Source: Setaria digitata (taxonomy: Eukaryota; Nematoda; Chromadorea; Rhabditida; Setariidae). Taken from it: 64,000 nt of DNA. The translations under genes and the position numbers were made by a program. The stretch is taken from contig RCAB01000243.1 of NCBI GenBank assembly GCA_003640385.1, positions 1 to 64,000 on the forward strand. The letters are read 5' to 3'. The notes beneath the pieces were generated by a model that saw nothing but the letters and a program-made list of their open reading frames with translations, was not told the DNA's origin and did no database searches. Shown one piece after another: positions 1 through 12,441 of this stretch (the stretch's first letter is position 1; the number at the start of each line of letters is the position of its first letter).

Positions 1-182
1 TAACAGAACTTGTAAGCACTCCAAAAGCTGAGCAGATATGACTGCTCCAGAAGCTTTCTGGAGAAGGTTTAGAGAAGTGCAGTACATTTTAAGATCTTGA
101 AGCTCCGTCAACATTTCTGCTGCTACGATAATTAATGACCTTGCACATCCTCCACATTTATATTTACGTATTTCGGTAAAGA
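1..182 (-). CDS. Partial unidentified gene, exon running off the left edge
   Basis: On the minus strand an open stretch of 60 codons runs from an acceptor-like TTGCGCAG at about 183-190 down to base 1 with no stop; the same frame is closed by a stop just upstream of the acceptor, as expected of a true exon start. The translation looks coding: it has a CGGC cysteine pair near its start (KYKCGGCARS) followed by an amphipathic, leucine-rich helical stretch (LLQKASGAVISAQLLECLQ). I do not recognise the family. It would be an internal or 3' exon of a gene lying mostly left of the window, on the same strand as the fucosyltransferases. It could also be a chance open frame. Confidence 0.4.
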
Positions 183-602
183 CTGCGCAATCATCTTTTC
201 ATCTTTTAATTCCACTGCTTTTTCCGGAAAAAGTTCTAGTAGGTCGTCAGTCTTACTAATAAAAATTCATCTGCCTAGCTGAAATTTGTCAGACTTATGA
301 ACTTAAATTTAAAATTAAATTCAAATGACTTCAGCATGAAATCAATCGAAAAAGTTGATGAGAAAACAAGATAGACACAGAAAAATATTTTCGTTTATTG
401 AAGCCAGAAAATGCTTTCCAGCAATTGGTATCATTGTCACCAACCAGCTGTCAACAGCACGTATACAGTAGGTCTTCTCCATTCACCTGATGGTTTTCCT
501 CACTTTCTTAAAGTTTCTGTCCTGCCATGTTTTGAGCATTTAAACTTCCAGCAAACTGGACGAGAATGTGGTGACATGATGGTAAAATACCGAAGTAATA
601 GC
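183..602. other. Spacer, nothing recognised
   Basis: AT-rich spacer between the left-edge exon and the 3' end of the first fucosyltransferase. A 67-codon plus-strand open frame at 411-614 overlaps the antisense of the last fucosyltransferase exon and is not credible as a gene. Confidence 0.6.
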
Positions 603-3147
603 TTAATAATATAAGTTATTTGTAGTCTTCCTGTTCATTCCCAGCAGTGTCATCGCATAGTTTTGAATACATCCTTGGAACCACCATTTCTTGATATTGG
701 GAATTCTTCGGGGTTTTACAACACCATAATGAAAATACTTGCACAGTTCACAGTAATGGTTTACCTCGAACGTTTTTTCATAATACTTCGTCCATTTCAG
801 ATAACTTAAAAAAGTAGAACTGTCTGTTCAGAAACTAAAACAGAATTCAGGCATATCGATAAGAAAATAATCAATATGCTGAAAAAATTTGACGAGAAAT
901 TTTCTTGAAGTTACTCTTGAAAACATTGAAAACAGTGATACCTCAAATAAGCTGTATTATTACTCAACAAATAGGACAGATACTCTGCCAGTTCACGAGG
1001 TGATCCAAAATCATCTGCAGCAATGAATGAACCAGGCGGTAAAATACTTTCATAATTGGATTTTTCCAGAACTACTGGTACCAGTAACTGGACAAAACAT
1101 TTGAATAACTTCTCGGTTACATAATCACGGCAGATACTATTTTCAAATGCCAAGTAGAAACGATGTTGTGCTGGAAGAGTGAGAAGTGGATGACTGGCAC
1201 CTATAAGTTATGAAAAACTATTAAAGTTTGAGGATAAACTTTACCAGCTTCTTGCAATTCACATTTCTCATCACAACTACTATTGTTGCAACGTCCATGC
1301 TGTGTGACATTTATGTATGTTCGCAACTGTTCCACGTACAGTTCACGTTTCGACTTAGTCTGACAATTTGAAACCATTTGTAGCACAAGCTTTCTTTTGC
1401 TATTGGCTATTTTCACTACCTAGAAGAAAGTTGGATCAACAAAAATCATAGTTTTTAGCGGAATTCCAAGAAATCATTGAAACAATTACCAAATTAAATT
1501 AGCAAGATTAAACTGAAACATTAAACATTAAACGAACTAAACTAGACAGTCGAAAGCTAAGAAGACAGACGCTTAATTGATCAAGCAGTTGTCGATACTC
1601 ACTAATAAAGCCGAGATTATTTTCTCCTGTCAAAGAAAGGCATCATACCTCACTCCAATTCCAAATTTGTTCCCGTGCTGTGCGATTAGTTATACTTTTC
1701 ATCATTCCGTATGGTATGTAAATATCACTGTCATGCCTGCAATAATCTTATTAAAAGTTTTCAAAGATTAAGAGCATACATATTTCTAACATGAAAAGAG
1801 AAGATTAATCTAAAACGTTGTGGTCTCATCAGAATTTTCTGAGGGAAGAAGTTGAAATATTTAATAAATTTATCATAAATCTCTTTCACTTGGATAATTT
1901 TTAGTGCATAAAATTCTCAAAAATTTATTGCGACACTTAAGGAAGTTACAGATCAAGAAATATTTCTTCACCTTTTAAATTGCAAATAAGGAAGGTTTCA
2001 GATTCAGCTAGTTTTAAGCAATGTAATGCAACGTAAAACCTGTAAGTCATCGTTAAGTTGAAGTAATCAGCCGGAACGTAATCCAAATAATCAAACGTGT
2101 AGAGAGGCGATTCATGTAGCACAAATACGAACAGTTGCTTAGGATCTCTGACTTCAGGTAGTGTTTTTTCCAAATCTCGAATATGAAATAATATGGCCGT
2201 CGCACTGGGAAGTTTTCTGAAAAGGCCATATTACTTAATCTACTAGACATTCCGACTGGTTGATGGCAGTTGGTTTAAGACAAGATTCAAGCTGATCGTA
2301 TCAGGTCGTATATGCAATAAGCTATTTGAAGGTCATAAGATGAGAGATGGAGGATAAGATGTTGAACTAGATTAAGACCGGATATTAATTAAGATATAAT
2401 AATAACATATTTCTGACTTGATTTTTCTACATAAATGTTCTGGCAGATATCTGAACTGTTCAGTTATGAGTTTTCTCTCCCACTCAATTAAAACTAAAAA
2501 AAGCATTTTTTGAAAAGAAAGAAATTAATTTTAAAAAGCTGTGTTCATATTTTAAAAAGCAGAACTCTTAATGAGATTCTGGTGTCAAAACTAAGAACAG
2601 CGCACATCCAATGCTTTAATGATAACAGATTACGAACGTCCAAATAAGTACAGAAATTCGCTTACTTTTTATCATTTGTAAATATACAGTGATACGAGCA
2701 GTTGCCTATATTTTTTTTGATAACATCGACCCACGGCTGACTGAAAAATGTTGTCCACGTAAGTATCAATGGTGATGGCACTGATACATAATCCTGAAAA
2801 AGTTGGTAATTCACAAGTAATGTTTTCATTGAATAATTTTTGATACGTAGCTGGTTGTTATGAAATGAAAGTGATAACAATCAGAATCATTCACATCGGA
2901 ATATCCCACTGATATGAAATTTTATCAGACTATTCTTCAAAAGAAGAAAGGAAAAAAAATATCGTGGAGGAACATACAAAAAACTGAAACTGAACTGAGA
3001 GAAAAAACTTGCCAATTTGTTAGTGTTAAAAACTCGTTCAAGAAAAAGAATTTCGTTTAATGCTTTCCATTTTTGAAGCATATAGCTGATATAAATAATA
3101 AATAATATAAAAATGCCAAAAAACAATTTCATCAACTGTAATCTCAT
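603..3147 (-). CDS. Alpha-1,3-fucosyltransferase (GT10), copy A
   Basis: Golgi type II enzyme of CAZy family GT10, which transfers fucose from GDP-fucose to GlcNAc in alpha-1,3 linkage. Exons on the minus strand: 3147 to about 3034 (tentative end), 2793-2666, 2216-2040, 1736-1649, 1419-1245, 1200-942, 804-603. They join in frame to about 380 residues, a normal GT10 length. Seen: an N-terminal anchor (FFGIFILFIIYISYML), ILTWTTFF, FHIRDL, NLTMTYRHDSDIYIPYG, then the GT10 signature FYLAFENSICRDYVTEK followed by LLVPVVL and PPGSFIAADDF, and a C-terminal CELCKYF cysteine pair. All introns except the first have clear GT..AG borders. It is the downstream member of a head-to-tail pair with copy B. 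Whether it makes core alpha-1,3-fucose or Lewis-type structures cannot be read from sequence. Confidence 0.9.
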
Positions 3148-4028
3148 TCCTGTTCAGCTGATATATACCTTAATCAATTGATATGTCGTTATTACCACCA
3201 TATTAGCAAATAAAAAGTTGCAAAAAGTATGAGAAACCTTAAGGTTAAATATAGTGTGATCTCACGTTCCAAACAAGCCAAGTGGTGGTTTCAATATTTA
3301 AACTTATTGCTAAATGTGAAAACATTTTTCAACCTCGTGAAGGTGACCGAACATTGCTAATATACCAAATCGTCCTAACACTTTTTCAATTATTTTATCA
3401 GTATTTATTGCTACTAACCTGCTAGCTCCAGCTCTCGGGACACTATTTCGCAAGTTTCTAAGAATTCCCGGCATTATCTATTTGTCGCAACACGTATACC
3501 AGGACAAACTATTAACCGTTTATAGAACAACCTCACAACAAACTTCAAAAATTACAAATGGTGAGTCAATACCAGCCTGTCGCAATAAGAAAGAAAATAA
3601 ACAGGATATATTATACAAATTTTAATCCAGTAGTAATTTGCATATGTTACAACAACAAACATACAGAAAGAGGTAGCAATGAAGGGAAACAGTTAACAGA
3701 TGTTATGCAAAATTTTATTTGTTCGTTAACAACTTTGCTGACAGCCTCACTTTATCTTTAGCCAAACAAAGAACTACTGGCCAAGTGACCTCACTTTCAA
3801 TATTGGGAGGTCATCTCAGGTCAACTGGGTGTTTTCGAAAGTTTCTTAATGTAATCAGTTAGTTTTCGATCTATTACTTGTTTACTCGAAAAAAGCACTA
3901 AACATTCTATTAAAAGAAAATCATTATTTTAAAATAATTTAAAACACAAAGATCGAATACAATTAAGTGACATAAACTGTTTTGGTAGTTGAACACTTCC
4001 GCTTATTTCCTTTGTATCAAAACACTTG
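3148..4028. other. Spacer between the two fucosyltransferase genes
   Basis: About 880 bases of AT-rich sequence between the start of copy A and the stop of copy B. It must hold copy A's promoter or trans-splice region and copy B's 3' UTR. No further exon recognised. Confidence 0.6.
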
Positions 4029-6948
4029 TTAATGAGCTTTTGCAGCCAAGAGTCTTAAAGCATAGTCTGGAATGCAATTACCATCGAACCACCATGATCT
4101 AATATTGTGAATAATTTTTGGCTTAATATCATTAACATGTTCATGAAGATATTTGCATAAGGCGCAAGAGGCATCCATTCTAGTAGGTTTTTGATAATAC
4201 TTGGTCCATTCCAAGTACCTGCAATGCAAATAGATAACATTTAAATTTGCATTGTGAAAAACTTTTAAAAAAAGTTTTAAAAGAAAACAAAGTTATAAGT
4301 TGCTGAGTTCCGATGCGAAAAAAGGTCTCTTACGCTTCCTGATATGAACAAATTTTTGATATAGAATTCTTTCAGCTTTGATCAAAAAGCGCTCTTTGCC
4401 TTCTTTGGCAGCCATTCAATTTATAACTTAAATGAATGCTAAAACAAATAGTCAATCGCCATCTGATCCTATTCTTGCGTAAAATTTCGAAAATTTCCTC
4501 ACTTTAAATAAGCACTGGTATTCTGACTTAAAAATTCCAAATAACGAGCAAGTTCACGTGGCGATTTAAACTCATCCGCTGCAATGTAGGATCCTGTCGG
4601 CAAAATGTTGCTGTAGAGGTCTTTTTTAAGTACAATTGGCACCAAAAGATTTTCCATATTTGTGAAAACTTTTTCGGTCACATAATCTTCACAGACACTA
4701 TTTTCAAACGCCAAATAGAAGCGATGGTTAGCTAAAAATAAGCAAAACCAACTTTATATTAATTTCACCTAATTAATTTATTGAAGCGTGGATTTCCTTC
4801 AAAGTTATAACCGTGACCTCTTAAATTCCGAGCACACTCATCACTGCAAGGAATACCATTGCACTTCCCACGTTGTGTTATATTTAGAAAATTCTGCAAC
4901 TGCTTCACGTACACTTCACGTTTCGATGACGTATGACAATTAGATACCAGATATAATACCATCTCCTTTCTATTTATAGCAATTTTCTTTACCTGTAAAT
5001 GAATTTTTGAAATGGATTAAATTTCTCAATTCAATTCATGTCAAATATGATTTTTTAGTTATTAATTGTGAAATGTGTTAACTTTCTTAACTTCATAAAA
5101 GTACTAGTTCTGCACATCACAATTATTATATTTTCAGATTGAACTGAAGACTTTTAAGCTCAGAGCCTAGCATTTCTCTAATCCTATATAAATAATAAAA
5201 AGATCATTATAATGTAATAGAAGTAGTATTACTACCAATAACGCAAAACGGCCAGTCTAAAATATATTAGTCGATAAGATTTCCGTCAAGCAGAGTGGAA
5301 TAATTATCGAATAGTATGCCGAAGATTCTAAGATTGCGCAGTGAAATAAAAGTTTGGGATAATGAAATGTAAATTAGTTATACTTCGAATGTGGTTCTTT
5401 CCTGCTATTATTTCCAGTATTTTGAATGAGAATCACTTAGCTTAATAACCTGATCGACAGTGATATGTTTTTCTAACAGACCTCATCCCAGTTCCACATC
5501 ATATCGTCCGATGTATTTATGTCAATTTTTTTCAATATTCCGTATGGATCAAAGATATCACTATCATATCTGCAATCAAAATTTCTCACCAACAGGGTTC
5601 TTGAACTTAACGATCATAAAAGGGCTTCGAAAGCAAGTTTAGAGCAAAGGTAAAAAACGATCTTCTTATCAGCAAAAAAAAAATTGATTGTGGAATTTTT
5701 TTTTTTTGTAAATTACATGAAAAGTTCTAGCTGTTGGAAACCTGGGCTTCTTTTCAACCTGTTAATAGAGAATAAAATCACTGGAAAAGTGATTTCCACA
5801 AATGACATCACCATTTGCTGAACCATAGTTAACAAAAATAAGAACCTGAAGTATCATTTAATACCACAGTTCCCATAAACCTCAGAATTCCGATCTTTTT
5901 CTAGCGCGATAGTGATTTAGACGCGATAAAATTCATACCTATATGTCATCGTTAAGTTAAAAAAGTTGTCCGGTACTTGAATCAGTCCAGTATTATGAGG
6001 TGATTCATATAAAAGGAAAACATAAAACTGATTGTTGAAACGTTTCTTTGGCAGATCGTGAATGTTCAGATCCCGTATATGAAACACTATCGCATCCGAA
6101 AAATCTATGTACCTATTTAAAATAGAAATTATTTTGTACAAACCAAACGATTTGTCTAAAGATAGATAGCAATAATAATTAATATATATTTAAAATTGTA
6201 TTGCTAATTAATTCGAAAATTTCTATGATTTTCAAAAAGATAACCTTTTATCATCAGTTACAATACAGCGATAGTCGCATTTTCCTGAAAAATTTGACTC
6301 TAACATGTCTCTTAAGTTGCTGCTGAAGAAATGAGTCCATGCTAATATCACAGGTTCGTTACAAAATTTTCTTGATCCACCTTTTGCTCCATTCTGCAAA
6401 TTATCACTTTTACGATCGAAACTATCCGAAATGTTTTTTAGTGCAAATATATCTTCTCGGACAGTTATCTCGATGACTCATTTGGAATGCGAATTTCGTT
6501 AAATTCACTCATCAATTTGACATCGAATTTATTAGACTGAGGTGAACTTGAAAGGATGTGAAAGAGAACAAGCAAGCAAAAAAGCACTCCGTTCAACAGA
6601 GCCAGTGAATAAAACGACTTGATAAGAACAGCGGTCTTATCATTATCTAAATATTGTCCAAGCTTTCTCATACACTGACTACGCACCATTTTCCCATCGT
6701 TACTTCCATTAGAGCAATGTACCTATTGAGACCTGTAAAAATTTTCAAATTTTGCAAATTATTAAAATTACCTCAGGAATTATAGAAGAAACTGGCCATA
6801 AACTGAGTATATTAGCTATATTATTTTGATAAGTAATAAATAAGAGTATCAGTATAGAATTTAAGATTATCAGTAACTTCAGCGTCAGCAACCTGCCCTT
6901 TTCCTTCGGATTTGCTGTATGTAATAAATATTCATAATTCATGGCCAC
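4029..6948 (-). CDS. Alpha-1,3-fucosyltransferase (GT10), copy B
   Basis: Second GT10 gene, upstream of copy A on the same strand. Exons: a first exon (6689 to about 6522, or alternatively 6948-6772), 6393-6245, 6112-5939, 5569-5482, 4992-4818 (or to 4812), 4731-4503, 4218-4029; with the 6689 start this closes in frame at about 390 residues. Seen: VILAWTHFF, FHIRDL, NLTMTYRYDSDIFDPYG, signature FYLAFENSVCEDYVTEK, LLVPIVL, PTGSYIAADEF, and C-terminal CALCKYL. Exon phases match copy A, and the 88-nt exon and (with donor at 4818) the 175-nt exon are the same length, so the pair arose by tandem duplication after the introns were in place. The catalytic region is intact. It lacks roughly seven residues found in copy A just before FYLAFENS. 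Both candidate first exons encode a membrane anchor and end in the same phase. Confidence 0.88.
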
Positions 6949-9446
6949 CCTTTCGGCAATTCCTAAAAAATTCTAATATCTTTGACCGTCAACTGAGCAG
7001 CTTTCAAGTGAAAAATGGAACGGTGTTTAGAGTTTGACATATTAACCGAAGTGCTGTTTTCGGAATTCAGAAAAATGGATCATAATATGAGAAAGAAGAG
7101 CAATTTATTATTCAGGTTTAAAATCTTTCGAGGAACAAAGCTGAAAAAAAACTAATAGATATTTACTGATTGTGAATTCTGATTGGGATTGGTGCATATT
7201 TTATACGGTGTGCCTATGTAGGACACTTAGAGTTGTCAATCTTCGAGAGATAATCAAAAAATAATTATATCGTATTTTCAAACTTTCATTTCTACAAAAC
7301 TTTAGAATCTCACAGTTGTTTTCCAAAAAAAAATTGGAGAGGAAGTTTGGAATAGATATTTCAAGTTTGCTAAACTTAATTTAGCGAATTACTAGTTTGA
7401 AATTAGACAGCATGACAATATTCCTCATCCTTTTTATATTTTGGATTAATTAGTCTCAATTTTGACTAACTAGCCACACATTTTTATAGTTTATGAAAGT
7501 TATAAGTCTAATTTCAATGTGGTTTATAATTTTAAACATTACAGATGAATGATTGTATCAGTTATGAAGTTGAAAAAATAAAAATGTAACACTAATTATC
7601 ACCAGAGAAGTTGCTATTTGATACGTCATTAATATTGCTTTTAAAATTAATTGATTGAACAGCATATAATGTCTTAAAAGAGAGTTTGGAAAAAGATGCG
7701 AGATAAATGCATTTAGTAATATTTTCCGGTTATTAGCTAATGCGTTATCTTGCAAAGATTATAACTAAACAAACAATCGTATCAGAACAGACTTGAATGG
7801 AATTAATGTCATCTGACCCGTGGATTGAGCCATTTTCTTATCATTTGGCACAACTTTTAGATGAAAAGAGTGTTCCTAAGATTAGTGGAGTTGCAATGAT
7901 AATTTTCGTGTGTTGGCAAAATATTCATCTTCTCCAGAAGAAAGCCAGAAAAAGGAAGAATCTTCAGCATTACATATCACCAGCTTTACGCAGTAGCAGT
8001 TGCAATAACTTCTGATTGTAGTCGAATGAAACTTGTGTGGGAAGTAATTCTAACTTTAAATAATTCAGCAAAGTAGAAAATCCAATGTATTTTATGAGAA
8101 TAGCCAAGAAAAAAGCGTCTTTTGCATGAATGATATAATTTGTTCAAGCTAGAAAATTGCAGAAGTTGTTAGGCTAAGCACGATTATACCATAAGTTTCT
8201 TGCTTATATTTATGGAACAGATTTCTGAGTTATTGGATTACTTGCAACATTCTTAATGATAATTTCATCGGCTAATTTTTACATTGATTTGAAATAAGTT
8301 TAATTCAAAATAAGTTCAAGACAGATCTATTAATAAAGTCTTTTAGTCTAAATTTTATTCCTTGCAATGTTCGTTGTAATTCCTTACTTGTCAGCAAATG
8401 ATTATGGTAGTATATTCTGGAATCAAAAAATACTGCGGATCGAAGGAAAGACTGGTGGAAATAATGATAAAAATATTGTTTAACGAAACTGATTCCTGCT
8501 TCGCAGTTTCTGTCATTGAATGAGTCAGCAAAAAATCGACTACGTTAAAGGACTTCAAGTTCAGTTTCTGAGAAAGTGAGATATTGTCAGTTGACAGTAA
8601 AGCTGACGGAAATGACGAGAAAAGTAATGGAAGGAGTCTGATTCTTGTGTTTCATCTTTATGAATGTCAATCTTTGCCAAATTTTCTTCCTACTTAGAAC
8701 AAAAGTTAACAAAATATGTAAACATTAAGCAAGATTAATTGATTTAAATCGAGAAACTCGCACTCCATTATAATTTCTATCGTCAACAGTCACCATTGAT
8801 AAAGACACAATTGATAAACCACAAAATTTTCGTCTTTTTTTGGATTTTATCATCGATATTATAAGTGATAGAAGAAGATTGGTACTGTTACCAAGCAAAA
8901 AAGAGAAAGAAAAAAAAAACTTCCTGCTTTTCATATTTTATTTAAATTGCCTGTAAAAAAAGATGCAAATATTGGGCTGATAGCATTAACTATTCTATTT
9001 AATTTATACATATGCCTGCCATTTCTACAAAAAAGTTTTTGCAGAAATAGATTTATTCATTCAATCGATCAATTCATTCCAATAATCTGTATGATAATTA
9101 GTTTGAATTGTTCACAAAAACATAAATTCAAAGAACCTGCACATGACTTCACTGTTTATTCATCCAAGAACAAAGATTGGTTGTCTCTTTCAAATATGGT
9201 TTGTTTCCTCTCACCTTTAATTTATAAATTCAAAGTGCTACATTCCATTGTTGACTTTCTTTCAGTTTAATTCTAGAAATTTCTAAACTGTTAAAGGTCA
9301 CATACAGATCAATAATGCTGATGTATTTCACAAAAACTATAGTCACTATCTTCATGAGAAAAGGGCTATAAAATATAGGACATTTGGGCAGATGGACACT
9401 TCGGGGCGGAAATGAAAAACCACTCAGATAAGAGTAGTAGTTTCAG
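6949..9446. other. Intergenic, no gene supported
   Basis: About 2.5 kb between divergently transcribed copy B and the RMDN gene. Short open frames (minus 7558-7755, plus 7797-8015, plus 8947-9270) lack convincing splice sites, domains or family resemblance. The missing first exon of the RMDN gene should lie in the right part of this stretch. Confidence 0.55.
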
Positions 9447-11865
9447 TACGGTGCAGTTGATAAATATCTCGAGGAATATGACGGACAACAGGCTTACGAA
9501 CTTGTTAAAAAGGTATATCGTAAGTTAAAAAAAAAAGTCTAAAACTTAAAATATTACGGATATAGCAATTGTCTTCAAAAAAAATCTTCAGTTAAACAAG
9601 TTATGTTTTCGACTTGATTTTATGCACCTCCAAATAGATCTGTCTACCTTGCAAGTGATAAGCAAATAAATGTTAGACTTGTGCCAGCCACTGATTACAG
9701 ATGATATCTGAAAAGGAGGAAACGAATGTTGGATTAGAGTGCCGTCTGGCGCACGCTTGCTACATCCTCTCAAACTTTTGCCTTTCGAAAGAAGATGATC
9801 GTTGTCATCTGCTTGAAGAAGGTCATTAACTGTCCATTACATTTCAAATCTTAATTTATGTCTTCTGTCGTCTTTCCAAACAATCAATTCCCTGCTCCTC
9901 AGTTTCTTTCATATAGTTAGATCCATATTAGTGAGAACAAAAAGAATCGGACCGTTCATCTTCGATTTCTTCCATAAAACTCCTGTTAGAAAAGCCAAAA
10001 AGTGTCGATTACTTTACGCATATCGCATTAGATCATTACTATTCAGCATATGCGGCGTGTAAAATTGCATATGAGACGGAGCCGAAAAATACTGAAGTGC
10101 TGAAATGGTCTGCTATCATAACTGGTACATTAGCTGAACTTAGCAGTCTAAGCAGTGTTGAGCGAGTCGCTTATGCGCAAGAATTCAAGGTATTTAAAGT
10201 AATAAAATAAGTTGGAATCATTTTTAAAAGTATGTATTTTGGGAAAATAACTGACCAACTCTGTGAACCATACCATTCTAAATTTCTCTCAATCTTTGAA
10301 GATGCACATTCCCAATGTTTTGATCGCAATATGATTTTTAGAAATTTCTGGATCAGGCGTTAGTTTGTTCACCGGACTCATCTGTTTACCACATGAAAGG
10401 ACGATTTTGCTATCGTGTAAGGCACTTATCATTTTCACTCAATAATTGTTTTTTTACTTTAAAGATTGATTCGAGTATGAAGCAGATACCTTTAGTAACT
10501 TACACACATAAGCCACCCATGGGTTATCTTATATCAAATATGTTTCATGTCCGACCAGCAAATAATAGGAAAATGTAATGAAATGTAACTATAAAAATGA
10601 AACAACATAGGGACTATGTGGAAATAGCATTTCAATTCAGTACATCGGACTCTACCTCTCACTTATATAATAAATGAAATTTTCAAATAGGCAATTCAAA
10701 AACTGCTTTGGTAGCCATTCATTTTGTACTGTCTACACCGGATTAACTATTCCTCACTCAGACTGATACTCGAAATTAACATAGAGTACTGGTAGATAGG
10801 AATTCTGTTTCAGATGGCCACGCTATCGGAGGAGGAAAAACAAGATGTGTTAAACGCGTTTGGATCGGTACCGCCACATACCGTCGATGAGGCACTTTAT
10901 AATTTGCAGAAAGTTCGTTAAATACCTTATGATGCGCTCCTGAAAGTAATGAAAATATACATTTAATTGGCTGGAAACAAATGGTATTCCGAAAAATTAA
11001 ATCCAGTGAAATAATTCAACAGCTAAACTTGTGCGTCATTTGCGTGAACACTCTCTGAGAAACGTAATATGACATTTTCAAGAATAGGAATTAATAAAAG
11101 CAAAGGTATGTTGATGTTCAAGCAGGCTTGATATACAATTTAGGCGGAAGAACTGAATCCGGGCCATATCGATAATCTCATTTATTTGGCCAAATGTTAC
11201 ATTGCCAAAGGTTACATGCAAACATACCTACTATTATTTATTATCATTACTTTTCTCACTGTACCGTCTACTGATTCATATTGAAATGGAAATTCCTTCC
11301 AGACAAGTCGGTCTCTAATGAGCTTCATGCTGACGGATCTGATGAGAGTGAGAGAGATTAGAAACTCAACAATCTCTCTAGTAAAATAAGGTGCCTTAAA
11401 GAAAGTATAATTTTATTATCATTGACAATTTCTAATAAGCAGAAGGTTTCAGGTGATGAAGCGGAAGCACAGAAGCATTTGGTGATGGTACTTGAACTGA
11501 CGCCAGCAGACGAAATAGATAAAGCACAGATAGCTGAAGCGCAGCTACTCTTAACCAACATTACGGAAAACGATGCTGAAGTATTTCTTTTTTTAAACTT
11601 TTGCATGCAGTAGGAAATGAGTCTGAAAAATTCTAGATTTTGTAAACTGAAATAATATTTCGTTTTTATGAATTTTTATCCAGGAAATCGACAGAATGAT
11701 AAATTTGAAACCTATTACCTTTTGCAGGAACAGAACAAAAAAGGACATCTTGAAAACCTGGCCGAGACAGAAACGAATTCAGACGATACGGAAAATACCA
11801 CCGGCTTAACAAGCAGCTCTTCCGGAGAAGAATTGAATACCACTGATTCTACTGTTCTCACTTGA
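9447..11865 (+). CDS. Regulator of microtubule dynamics (RMDN/FAM82) family protein, 5' end incomplete
   Basis: Cytoplasmic TPR-like protein of the RMDN family, whose nematode member RMD-1 acts on spindle microtubules. Exons: 9447-9512, 9738-9821, about 9990-10189, 10342-10416, 10814-10912, 11144-11210, optional 11303-11347, 11453-11580, 11728-11865. Family landmarks in order: VDKYLEEYDGQQAYELVKK, AVWRTLATSS, EPKNTEVLKWSAIITG, KFLDQALVCSPDSSVYHMKG, FGSVPPHTVDEALYNLQKAE, LNPGHIDNLIYLAKCYIAKG and a C-terminal helix EAEAQKHLVMVLE. The tail adds an acidic Ser/Thr-rich stretch (TSSSSGEELNTTDST). The initiator exon was not found, and the join between the second and third exons is out of phase as modelled, so one boundary is wrong or an exon is missing. 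A poly(A) signal AATAAA sits at 11952-11957. Confidence 0.82.
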
Positions 11866-12441
11866 AAAACGCTATTTTAGGCAGGGCAACTTAAATTAAA
11901 ATGCTATATAATTGCCTGTGTATAAACTATAAATGTATCATAACGAATTCCAATAAAGATTTAATAAAAAAAAGAAACACTTCCTCAGTTAGTAATAATT
12001 GCAATTTTGACAATGACTACTGTTCAAAATTTTTAAAAAGAGTTTTAAGTTATCTTCAAAATATGTGAGGTAGAAAAGTCTAATAATTTACACTGCAGTC
12101 CTTCACGCGAATATCGCAGAATGCGTATCAGTATTGCCTTCATGATCAGACGATTTTTAATTTGAAGAACGATAATTGAAAAAAAAAAATGACTAAAAAG
12201 TTTTTACTGCCATGACGAAAAGAATGTAGCATAACAATGGTTCATTCAACAGGTTACTTAATATATGAGAGAATTTATTCTCAGAAAATCGTTCATAGTT
12301 GTGATGTGGCTAGCAGAAACGACAGAAGTCCAAGAGGCTCACTGAGTGTCAGTGAGTAAGATCAGTGAAAAAAGCTGCTATGGAAGTAAATAAATACTTT
12401 TAGTAAACGCGAAAAAAAAAAACATAAAAGTTAAGGAAAGT
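11866..12441. other. Convergent 3' spacer
   Basis: About 575 bases separating the 3' ends of the RMDN gene (+) and cytochrome b5 reductase (-). Apart from poly(A) signals (AATAAA at 11952-11957 on plus; its complement TTTATT at 12274-12279 for the minus-strand gene) nothing is recognised. Confidence 0.55.
11952..11957 (+). terminator. Poly(A) signal of the RMDN gene
   Basis: AATAAA 87 bases after the stop codon, followed a few bases later by a second overlapping copy (TTAATAAAAA). Confidence 0.6.

Noticed and set aside
7797..8015. Plus-strand open frame of 72 codons between fucosyltransferase B and the RMDN gene
   Set aside because: Fairly protein-like but with no recognised domain, no splice partners and no match to the missing RMDN N-terminus.
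8947..9270. 107-codon plus-strand open frame
   Set aside because: Lacks an ATG at its stated beginning (starts TTG), Leu/Ile/Lys/Phe-biased as expected from random AT-rich DNA, no family resemblance.
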